Assembly: GCF_003382685.1 (NCBI RefSeq)
Contig: NZ_KZ859506.1
Span: 62,001-126,000 of the forward strand
Reading direction: 5' to 3'
DNA length: 64,000 bases
Source: Halorussus litoreus
GTDB lineage: Archaea > Halobacteriota > Halobacteria > Halobacteriales > Haladaptataceae
Both the position numbers and the translations under genes were made by a program. Below the pieces are notes generated by a model that saw only the letters and a program-made list of their open reading frames with translations, searched no databases and was not told where the DNA came from. Every line of letters starts with the position of its first letter. Positions within the stretch are counted from its first letter, which is position 1. This document shows positions 25,218-31,564 of this stretch, piece after piece.

Positions 25218-26123
25218 TTACGCGGCCTCGTACGCTTCGTCGCGGACCCAGTCGTACCCCTCGTCCTCCAGCTTCTCGGCAAGTTCCGGACCGCCGCTCT
25301 TGGCGATCTGGCCGTCGAGCATCACGTGCACGTGGTCGGGCTCGACGTAGTCGAGGATGCGCTGGTAGTGTGTGATCTGGAGGATGCCCGTTCCCTGCTC
25401 GTCGCGGAGGGCGTTGATGCCGTCCGAGACGTCCTGCAGGCGGTCGATGTCCAGCCCGGAGTCGATCTCGTCGAGCACCGCGATGGACGGTTCGAGGATG
25501 GCGGCCTGCAGCACCTCGTTCTGCTTCTTCTCGCCGCCCGAGAAGCCGGCGTTGAGGTACCGCTGGGCGAACTCCTCGTCGATGTCGAGGAGTTCCATCT
25601 TCTCGCTCAGGATCTGCTGGAACTCGGCGACGTCGACCTCGCCCTCGTCGGCGGGGCCCTCCATCGGGCTGGTCTCGTAGCCGGCGTCGTCGTCTTCGTC
25701 CTCCGCGGCGTCAGCCTCGTCCTCGAAGAGTTCTTCGCGCTCCTCGAGCTTGGCGTTGAGCGCCTGTCGGAGGAAGTTCACCATCGTGACGCCCTCGATC
25801 TCGGCGGGGTACTGGAAGCCGAGGAAGACGCCGAGCGCGGCGCGCTCGTTGGGTTCGAGGTCGAGCAGGTTCCACGTCAGCTTCTCCTCGGGTAGCTCCT
25901 CGCCCCACTCCTCGTCGTCGAGTTCGAGCAGTACTTCGCCCTCGGTCACTTCGTAGGCCGGGTGGCCCGCGATGACCTTCGCCGTGGTGGACTTCCCGCT
26001 CCCGTTGGGGCCCATCAGGGCGTGGATCTCGCCGGACTCGACCGTCAGATCGACGCCGTCGAGGATCTTCTCGTCGGCCTCGACGACCTCAGCGTGTAGG
26101 TTGTTGAGTTGTAGCGTTGCCAT
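25218..26123 (-). CDS. sufC: Fe-S cluster assembly ATPase SufC
   Basis: This 301-residue ABC-type ATPase powers the SufBCD scaffold. Walker A GPNGSGKST is at 38-46, the signature FSGGEKKQNE near 204, Walker B VLDEIDSGLD near 226, and the H-switch QITHYQRIL near 258. An acidic insert of about 45 residues (near 130-175, rich in E and D) between Q-loop and signature is longer than in bacterial SufC and typical of halophilic adaptation. The ATG at 26123 starts MATLQLNNLH; an upstream in-frame start at 26135 would cover the operator-like site. It is first in the suf operon. Confidence 0.97.
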   Translation of the reverse strand: MATLQLNNLHAEVVEADEKILDGVDLTVESGEIHALMGPNGSGKSTTAKVIAGHPAYEVTEGEVLLELDDEEWGEELPEEKLTWNLLDLEPNERAALGVFLGFQYPAEIEGVTMVNFLRQALNAKLEEREELFEDEADAAEDEDDDAGYETSPMEGPADEGEVDVAEFQQILSEKMELLDIDEEFAQRYLNAGFSGGEKKQNEVLQAAILEPSIAVLDEIDSGLDIDRLQDVSDGINALRDEQGTGILQITHYQRILDYVEPDHVHVMLDGQIAKSGGPELAEKLEDEGYDWVRDEAYEAA

Positions 26124-26125
26124 TG

Positions 26126-26140
26126 TTAGGTTCACCTAGG
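26126..26140 (-). promoter_or_regulatory. Candidate DtxR/Idr-type metal-regulator operator upstream of sufC
   Basis: TTAGGTTCACCTAGG lies 2 bp before the sufC ATG. It contains the inverted repeat TAGGT/ACCTA with a 2-nt spacer, like the TTAGG...CCTAA sites bound by DtxR-family iron regulators in haloarchaea. Placed over a probable short leader, it would block transcription when metal is ample. A TATA-like CATTATGG sits about 45 bp upstream of the ATG. Confidence 0.5.
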
Positions 26141-26273
26141 TCGTTCGGAGAAAGGGGTGACCGACCCATAATGCTTTCGCATTCCCACGAAGTTGGTTTT
26201 CTAATGCGGAAAATAACTTTCGCGAATGGGAAAACGTGGCACGCCCTCCGACGGGCGGGAAGTACCGCGTTCG

Positions 26274-26906
26274 TTAGACGAAACTGCCGAGTCCGGTCTG
26301 CTCCTGGCCGGTCTTGACCTCCTCCCACGACACGTCGAGGGCTTCGAGGATGCGCTCGATGGGTCCCTTGAGGGTCTTGTCGAGCATCCGGTCCCAGTCG
26401 ACGTCGAACTCCTCGGGGATCTGGTCGGCGAACTCGAAGCAGATCACGTCCGGTTCGCGCTTGAACTCGCAGTAGAGTCGGTCCTCCTTCGAATTGCCGC
26501 TCGGGTCGAAGCCGCGCTCGTTCTCCATCCGCTGCCAGAAGTCCGGGTGGACCCCGTCGAGGTAGAGGCGCTTTGGCTTGCTCCCGCGCTGGAAGTTGGT
26601 CCCCAGCAGGAGGTTGGCGTACTTCGCGCCACGGACCTGCGCGGTGTCGGTGTCGTAGTTGTCGAGGCGCTTGCCGATGCCGCCGGGGATGCCCACGTCG
26701 TCGAGGTTCACGTTCCCGCGCTGGTAGTCTTCGATGACTTCGTGGACGTACTGCTCGACGTCCGCCAACTCCTCGCCGTGGACGATCATCTCGATGACGC
26801 GCTTCTGGACCTCCTTGGTGATGGGCGCAATGTCCGAGCGCTTGTACTCGAACCCGGTGATGTCGACTTCCGGCGGGCGCAGTATCGTTCCTGGTAGTTC
26901 ATTCAT
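26274..26906 (-). CDS. DNA polymerase family B, C-terminal (thumb) part, separate frame
   Basis: This 210-residue protein equals the C-terminal end of haloarchaeal replicative polymerase B. From DITGFEYKRSDIAPITKEV it follows the family continuously (GNVNLDDVGIPGGIGKRLDN, GAKYANLLLGTNFQRGSK) to the terminal QTGLGSFV. That tail resembles a PCNA-interacting Q-x-x-L-x-x-F box. The first 14 residues (MNELPGTILRPPEV) replace the family's usual HIVW(K)xGxDVDxI segment. It carries no catalytic residues. The ATG at 26906 overlaps the stop of the homing-endonuclease gene by 8 bp, so it is probably translated by coupling. It presumably pairs with the 738-residue part encoded at 27770-29986. Confidence 0.9.
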   Translation of the reverse strand: MNELPGTILRPPEVDITGFEYKRSDIAPITKEVQKRVIEMIVHGEELADVEQYVHEVIEDYQRGNVNLDDVGIPGGIGKRLDNYDTDTAQVRGAKYANLLLGTNFQRGSKPKRLYLDGVHPDFWQRMENERGFDPSGNSKEDRLYCEFKREPDVICFEFADQIPEEFDVDWDRMLDKTLKGPIERILEALDVSWEEVKTGQEQTGLGSFV

Positions 26907-27768
26907 CGTCTATCAACTCCAGTAGTTCATCTCGTCGGTCCCACGGAATGTGGATATCACAGGGAATCTTTTCTCCAACCACGATGTACGTGTACGACGG
27001 GAATTCACTTGTGAAACGCTCTGCTTTTCGAATAGAACGTTCGTTCGACCAGCCCTTAACTTCGATGATACATGTCTCAACGACAAAATCAGGGTAATAA
27101 GAGCCTATGGATAGTTCGAACTCCAGTTCGTAGTCGTATTGAATGCCCTGTTGTACTAACAGCCGACCGATTTCCTCTTCCCAACTTGATCTCACCTTGT
27201 GGGACAACTCGTCGACTTCGTAAGGCGATGGATACGTCGGTTCTCTTCCTTTCAAACTTTCTGATAGAGCTTGACTATACATGTCTGTCTGCATATAGGA
27301 CCGGTCCATGTTAGAGGACGACTCTGAAATCGCTTTCCGGTGGTCTTTACTTATTTCGTTCCCAGTATTCTTTATCGATATTTTCCGCTTCGCTTCTTCG
27401 CTCATCGTACGACCAGTGTTTGCCTGACGAATTTTCTCCCGAACGGCTTGTCGTTTTGCTGGATTGGTTTCGCCAGCAAACTGGTCGGCGACCTCGTGGC
27501 GTTTCATCGGATTGTTCTCGCCGGTAACGGACTCACGGTGTGTCCGAGTGTCGACAATTTCGTCCACCATGTCTGACGACAGCCACTCGTACTCCTCTGC
27601 GATGGCATAACATCCCCAGCCATACGTGTATTTGTCTTGGATTTCCGAGCTATATTGTTGCTCGACCCACTCGACGGGATCGCAATCGTGGCTCGCTCGA
27701 AAGTGCATCACCTGTAGCTTCGATAGCACTTTGCCACAACCTTCGACAGGACACTGAAATTTGGTCAT
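26899..27768 (-). CDS. NUMOD3 / PD-(D/E)xK-type homing endonuclease inserted in the polymerase gene
   Basis: This 289-residue protein has a possible zinc finger (C6, C11, H22, H27) and NUMOD3-like DNA-binding repeats at about 83-155 (ENNPMKRHEVADQFAGETNP, SEEAKRKIS, SKDHRKAIS). A C-terminal Vsr/PD-(D/E)xK nuclease core follows: SSWEEEIGRLL with E197, YYPDFVV with D227 and IEVKGW with E236 and K238. Such proteins cut an allele lacking the insertion and are copied in by repair. By my count a sample stretch (27301-27360) is 47% GC, well below flanking genes. The ATG at 27768 is 1 bp after the polymerase stop codon, and the end overlaps the thumb gene. Confidence 0.85.
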   Translation of the reverse strand: MTKFQCPVEGCGKVLSKLQVMHFRASHDCDPVEWVEQQYSSEIQDKYTYGWGCYAIAEEYEWLSSDMVDEIVDTRTHRESVTGENNPMKRHEVADQFAGETNPAKRQAVREKIRQANTGRTMSEEAKRKISIKNTGNEISKDHRKAISESSSNMDRSYMQTDMYSQALSESLKGREPTYPSPYEVDELSHKVRSSWEEEIGRLLVQQGIQYDYELEFELSIGSYYPDFVVETCIIEVKGWSNERSIRKAERFTSEFPSYTYIVVGEKIPCDIHIPWDRRDELLELIDDE

Positions 27769-27769
27769 T

Positions 27770-29986
27770 TTATCTAATCCAGCTTTTCAGTCCTGCGTAA
27801 CGCTTTTTCGTGCCCGCTTGGAAGAAGCGTCGATAGAGTTTCTCGAACTCGATCTCAAAGCGATGTTCAGTTGCATTCAACCGCTCTTCCGCAAAGGCGT
27901 CGTACGACTCGTTGATCTGTTTCTCTAATTCGAACCCTTTGTTGATACTTGCCACGATGGTTTTTAACTCCTCGGGGTCCATCTCTGGGTAGTTCTCTTC
28001 CAATTCATTTGTCAAACCGGCGTTATCCTCCACGTCCTCTGGGCCTATTTGACCGAATTCTAACATGACGGAGTCGGTGTCGCCATATATCACGTCGTAG
28101 CCGAAATCGGTGACCGTCTCCTCCGTGTAGTTGATGACCTCCCGGCCGGTCGCCGTGACGGCCGCCGCGTTGTCCTTGTCGTAGAGTCGGAAGCGATCCC
28201 ATCCCGACACCCCATATAAAGAATTCATCACGACTTTGACAGAAGCTTGCTGGTTGTCGTAGCGGTCGTACGGCTCCGTTCCGGGTTCGTGCTGGTCGCG
28301 CAGGGTCTTCTTCTCCTCGCGCTCGGTCAACAGCTCGTCGATCATCTCCCGCATCATCCCCGCAGGCTCCGTCTTGAAGTGCTGGCCCGTCGGGGTGCGG
28401 TAGGTCTCGCCGTCGTACTCGTCGGGGTCGACCTTGGTCTCGGGAGAGGCGTTGACCGTCCACATGCACATCGGGTAGAGCGACTTCAGGTCGAGCACCG
28501 AGACGTTCTCGCGGACGCCCGTGATGGGTTCGAAGACCGCGCCGCCCTCGAACTCCTCGCCGGACTCGACGGTCCCCTTCGAGGGGAGCGCGAACTCGCC
28601 GTAGGCCTTGTGGAGCACGTACATGTCGACCGCGTCGCCCGCGGTCGGGGCGTCTTCGAGCTTGCAGCCGACGAACGACGCCACCTCCTCGAAGAAGGCG
28701 ACGATGTCCTGCTTGCGGTCGAGTTCGACGCACAGCTCCACGTCCCGGAGGTTGTACTCCAGCAGGCGCTCGGGGTCGTCCTCCCAGAGGTCGCCGATGT
28801 CGCCGCTGTAGCGTTCCTTGCCCACGCCGAGTTCGACCTCGCCGACCGCGTCGAGCCTGTAGGACTCCAGTTCGGTGCGCTGGGTGCTCTTGTACGCCCG
28901 TAGCAGGTCGAAGACGACGCGGCCCTTGACGTCGGGGCCGTTCCAGTCCGAGCGCCAGACCTCGTTCACGCGCGACAGCTTGTCGATGTCCAGATCGTAG
29001 TCGTGGTGAGGTCCCTGAAGCTCCTCCATCCGGTCGAGGAGGTAGGGGGCGTCGAAGTCCGCGAAGTTCCAGCCCGTGAGGATGTCCGGGTCAGTCTCTC
29101 GGATGTACTCCACGAACGATTCGAGCATCTCCTCCTCGGACTCGAACACCCGGAGGTCGGCCTCGAAGTCGTCCTCGATGGGGTCGTAGCGCTCCAGCGC
29201 CGCGGGACCGTCGACGCCGTCTGGCGACTGGTAGAGCCAGTTGACGTACTCGTCGCGGTACGAGTCGTGGGAGGTGAGACAGACGATTTTCTCCTCGCCG
29301 TCCTCGGGGAACCCCTGCCGGTCGTCGACCTCGATGTCGAAGGTGTTGACTCGCGGCGTGACGTTCGACTCGACCGGTTCGATCTCCTCGTGGGGAACGT
29401 GGATGTCGCCGTCGTCGGCGCGGCGCTCGGGCACCCGGACGCCACTCTTGATGTCCTTGTCGATGAGGAGCCGGTTCGGGAACAGGATGTCGGCCTCGTA
29501 GTGGTCGAACTCGTCGCGGACCTGCCCGACGTCGCGGGGCGTCCGACCGATGATCTTGACCAGTCGCTCGCCACGGATGGACTCGAAGGGCTCGCCGTTC
29601 TCGTCGGTCTCGCGGTAGTCGATCAGCCCGTCGTACTGGGCGATGCGCTCGTCGTCCACGGTCCCGACGGGCGCGTAGAAGTACGGCTCGAACCCGTGGA
29701 CGTGGACGTGTTCGAGTTCTTGGTCCTCGGTGCGCCCGAACACGTGGACGACGGGCTCCTCGTCGTCGCCCGATCCCTCGACGGTGTAGTCGACCTGCAC
29801 CACCGACAGCTCCACCTCGCCGTCGGCGTCTGGCAGCCAGTCGGCGGCGTCGACCACGGAAGCGGCGGGCTGGTTGTCGCCGCCGGCGACGGCCTGGGCC
29901 TCGGCTTCGACGTCGCGGTCGGCGTCCCCGCCCTCCGAAAAGTCGGAGAGGTCGAACTGGCGCTCCTCGGACCCCGAATTGCTCAT
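27770..29986 (-). CDS. DNA polymerase family B, N-terminal exonuclease/palm part, split gene
   Basis: This 738-residue protein is the replicative polymerase up to the palm-thumb junction. The proofreading motifs are NTFDIE (D217, E219), WNFADFD near 306 and YNLRDVE (Y411, D415). The polymerase motifs are DLKSLYP (D499), KVVMNSLYG (K585-G592) and YGDTDS (634-639), then KKRY at 727-730. It stops with the unrelated LKSWIR after RYAG, where intact homologues continue for about 220 residues; that remainder is encoded at 26274-26906. The last 500 bp are patchily AT-richer (27/60 GC at 27961-28020, 36/60 at 28321-28380). The start at 29986 has TTTTATCC 25-30 bp upstream, fitting a leaderless mRNA. 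Confidence 0.95.
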   Translation of the reverse strand: MSNSGSEERQFDLSDFSEGGDADRDVEAEAQAVAGGDNQPAASVVDAADWLPDADGEVELSVVQVDYTVEGSGDDEEPVVHVFGRTEDQELEHVHVHGFEPYFYAPVGTVDDERIAQYDGLIDYRETDENGEPFESIRGERLVKIIGRTPRDVGQVRDEFDHYEADILFPNRLLIDKDIKSGVRVPERRADDGDIHVPHEEIEPVESNVTPRVNTFDIEVDDRQGFPEDGEEKIVCLTSHDSYRDEYVNWLYQSPDGVDGPAALERYDPIEDDFEADLRVFESEEEMLESFVEYIRETDPDILTGWNFADFDAPYLLDRMEELQGPHHDYDLDIDKLSRVNEVWRSDWNGPDVKGRVVFDLLRAYKSTQRTELESYRLDAVGEVELGVGKERYSGDIGDLWEDDPERLLEYNLRDVELCVELDRKQDIVAFFEEVASFVGCKLEDAPTAGDAVDMYVLHKAYGEFALPSKGTVESGEEFEGGAVFEPITGVRENVSVLDLKSLYPMCMWTVNASPETKVDPDEYDGETYRTPTGQHFKTEPAGMMREMIDELLTEREEKKTLRDQHEPGTEPYDRYDNQQASVKVVMNSLYGVSGWDRFRLYDKDNAAAVTATGREVINYTEETVTDFGYDVIYGDTDSVMLEFGQIGPEDVEDNAGLTNELEENYPEMDPEELKTIVASINKGFELEKQINESYDAFAEERLNATEHRFEIEFEKLYRRFFQAGTKKRYAGLKSWIR

Positions 29987-30010
29987 GTGTGGCGATTTGG
30001 TGCGTTCGGG

Positions 30011-30018
30011 ATAAAACC
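30011..30018 (-). promoter_or_regulatory. Probable TATA box of polymerase B gene
   Basis: GGTTTTATCCC on the minus strand is 25-32 bp before the ATG at 29986, the spacing for a leaderless archaeal transcript. Confidence 0.5.
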
Positions 30019-30171
30019 CCTTCTTTTCCCGGGGTTCGAGGGGTCGTCGGTTCGACCGGAACGCAGCCGTCTCGACCGACGACGGGGCGGTCGAGCGGCT
30101 TCAGAGTCGATTTCGGATGGAGCTATCCCGCTCCCCTCGTCGGGTTCCGGAAATCCTTGCCGGAGGGAAAG

Positions 30172-30190
30172 ACATATAATGTGTTAACAC
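30172..30190 (+). promoter_or_regulatory. TATA box followed by a 10-bp palindrome
   Basis: ACATATAAT at 30172-30180 is a strong TATA-like box in GC-rich DNA. It is followed directly by GTGTTAACAC (30181-30190), a perfect palindrome covering the expected gap between TATA box and transcription start of the gene at 30215. A repressor bound there would block initiation. GAGGTGA at 30203-30209 is a ribosome binding site 5 bp before the ATG, so this mRNA has a leader. Confidence 0.55.
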
Positions 30191-30214
30191 TTACCACATC
30201 CCGAGGTGACGCCA

Positions 30215-30400
30215 ATGTCCGACCACGCCAACTCAGGTGACGAGCTGGACCGTGCGGAAGCGGCGCTTCCCGAAACCGACGAGTCGGAAGCCGCCATCGA
30301 GTCCTACGACACGGAGGACGGCATCGTATTTTACGACGCGGAGAATCCACTGGCGTGGTTGAAGGCCGGCGAGCCGCTCGCGCTCAGCGAGCAGCTCTGA
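30215..30400 (+). CDS. Conserved short acidic haloarchaeal protein
   Basis: This 61-residue, strongly acidic protein ends IVFYDAENPLAWLKAGEPLA. I recognise the (V/F)YDAENPxAW segment from short haloarchaeal proteins of unknown function (a DUF7331-like family, from memory). There is no membrane segment or signal peptide. The ATG at 30215 is chosen over the GTG at 30206 because the latter overlaps the Shine-Dalgarno sequence GAGGTGA. Its own promoter and leader suggest regulated expression. Confidence 0.7.
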   Translation: MSDHANSGDELDRAEAALPETDESEAAIESYDTEDGIVFYDAENPLAWLKAGEPLALSEQL

Positions 30401-30539
30401 ACGGGGTCGGCCCGCTCCGGACTGCCCGATCCGCGCCGAACTGCACCGAATCGCTCAAATTACTCCGGAGTGCACCGAGCCGCCCAGACCCGCACCGCGG
30501 ACGAAGCCCTTTTGCTGGTTCCCTCTCGACTGTCGGGTA

Positions 30540-30911
30540 GTGGCTGGTGACGATCCGATAGACGACCCGATTCCCGACGGCGCGGACGAGGCGGAGGCCG
30601 AGCTTCGGCCCGACGACCCCTCGGAGGACCTCGCCCCCGACGCGCCCACCGTGACCGACCCTTCGGAGGGACTCGGACCGGAGGTTCCGGGGGTACCCGA
30701 CCCCGACGAGATCGACGCGGACCCGGAGCTCCGGCGGCAGTTCTGGTCGCTCGTCCTGCTGTTCAACGTCGCGCTGTTCGGGATGGCGCTCGGCGTGATG
30801 CTGGTCGGCTTCGAGGGGCGCTGGCGAGTCGGTGGCGCGCTGTTCGCGGTCGGGACCGTCGCGTTCGTCCGCGGCTGGCGCGGGTACAAGCGCGCGGCCC
30901 CGGATGAATGA
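30540..30911 (+). CDS. Two-helix membrane protein with acidic N-terminal tail
   Basis: This 123-residue protein starts with GTG at 30540 and has an N-terminal acidic, proline-rich tail of about 60 residues. Two helices follow (RRQFWSLVLLFNVALFGMAL, then VGGALFAVGTVAFVRGW) and a short basic end. The helical hairpin is conserved in short haloarchaeal membrane proteins of unknown function, to my recollection. No catalytic motif is present. The GTG start has no ribosome binding site and may be leaderless. Confidence 0.65.
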   Translation: MAGDDPIDDPIPDGADEAEAELRPDDPSEDLAPDAPTVTDPSEGLGPEVPGVPDPDEIDADPELRRQFWSLVLLFNVALFGMALGVMLVGFEGRWRVGGALFAVGTVAFVRGWRGYKRAAPDE

Positions 30912-31040
30912 TTCGCGGTGGCGGGTGCGGTCGCGGTGGCGGTTCTCATAGGCTCACGCAGAATCGCTGAGATGTCGCGGTGGCCGTCGCTGTCGCCGTA
31001 GCGGCGGCGGTTGCTGTCGCGGTAGCGGTTGGAGAACCCT
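30908..31040 (+). repeat. Low-complexity GCGGT-type repeat, remnant of dispersed family 2
   Basis: Tandem TCGCGGTGGC/GTCGCGGTAGCGG-like units occupy the gap between two small genes, with a middle ATAGGCTCACGCAG that resembles the end segment (ATAGGCTCAAGCAG type) of the family 2 repeats found after 38 kb. The AGTAGCTAGCT end is missing, so this is a degenerate piece. Confidence 0.5.
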
Positions 31041-31084
31041 CAGCATCCGGAACTGCTAACCACCGCCCGTCCCAACGACCTCGC

Positions 31085-31507
31085 ATGCGAACCGTCCGGG
31101 ACGAGGCCGGCGACACGTTCGTGCTTCTCAAGGAGTCAAGCGACTCGTGCAAGCTCCGGGACCCCGAAACCGGCGAGGAGACCTACCGGGACGCCGCCGC
31201 ACTCGAACCGGTCGCGGGCGAGTCGCCGCTGACAACCACAGCACAGGCAGTCCCAGAACCGGTCCGGCGAGTCCTCACCGCGACTCCGGACGAGCGCGCG
31301 CTCGGCCTGCTCGTGGACCTTCGCGAGCGCGGGCCCCACTCTGTCCGGTACCTGCTCGACGCCACCGACCTCTGCGAGAGCGACCTGCTCGGAATCCTGA
31401 CGGAGTTCCGCGCCGCGGGACTCGTCGAGGAAGCCACGGTCGCTGGCGAGCGCGGCTATGGGACGACAGAACTCGCCGAAGACGGACTCGCTAGTCTGCT
31501 CGACTGA
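31085..31507 (+). CDS. Haloarchaeal protein with a winged-helix-like C-terminal half
   Basis: This 140-residue protein begins MRTVRDEAGDTFVLLKESSD, a small beta domain (SSDSCKLRDPETGEETY). It continues with a helical domain (ERALGLLVDLRERGPHSVRYLLDATDLCESDLLGIL then AAGLVEEATVAGERGYGTTE) whose pattern is that of a winged helix. It matches a conserved haloarchaeal family of unknown function, possibly DUF7346, from memory. It may be a DNA-binding regulator. The ATG at 31085 follows the repeat tract; the upstream in-frame open sequence is Val/Ala repeat and not coding. Confidence 0.7.
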   Translation: MRTVRDEAGDTFVLLKESSDSCKLRDPETGEETYRDAAALEPVAGESPLTTTAQAVPEPVRRVLTATPDERALGLLVDLRERGPHSVRYLLDATDLCESDLLGILTEFRAAGLVEEATVAGERGYGTTELAEDGLASLLD

Positions 31508-31564
31508 CGACCGGCGGGGATACACGGCTGACGACCGGTGAGTAGGAGGGCGGAATCCGAAACG

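Noticed and set aside
22414-25895. Long plus-strand open frames opposite the suf genes
   Set aside because: They are shadows of high-GC, acidic coding on the minus strand: Val/Leu/Asp/Arg-rich, without family resemblance or start signals.
26890-27790. Group I intron carrying the endonuclease
   Set aside because: The ATG and stop codons of the three frames lie within a few bases of each other, leaving no room for a catalytic intron core outside the endonuclease gene. I could not rule out a core hidden inside the coding sequence, so this needs RNA data.
27700-27800. Intein or split intein in DNA polymerase B
   Set aside because: The upstream part ends in LKSWIR with no N-terminal splicing motif. 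The downstream part begins with its own ATG and has no His-Asn plus Cys/Ser/Thr junction. The inserted protein has no splicing domain.
20428-30000. Integrated provirus or plasmid between tRNA-Gln and polymerase B
   Set aside because: No integrase, repeated attachment site or structural genes are present. The intervening genes are housekeeping (suf operon), so the two nuclease genes are separate insertions.
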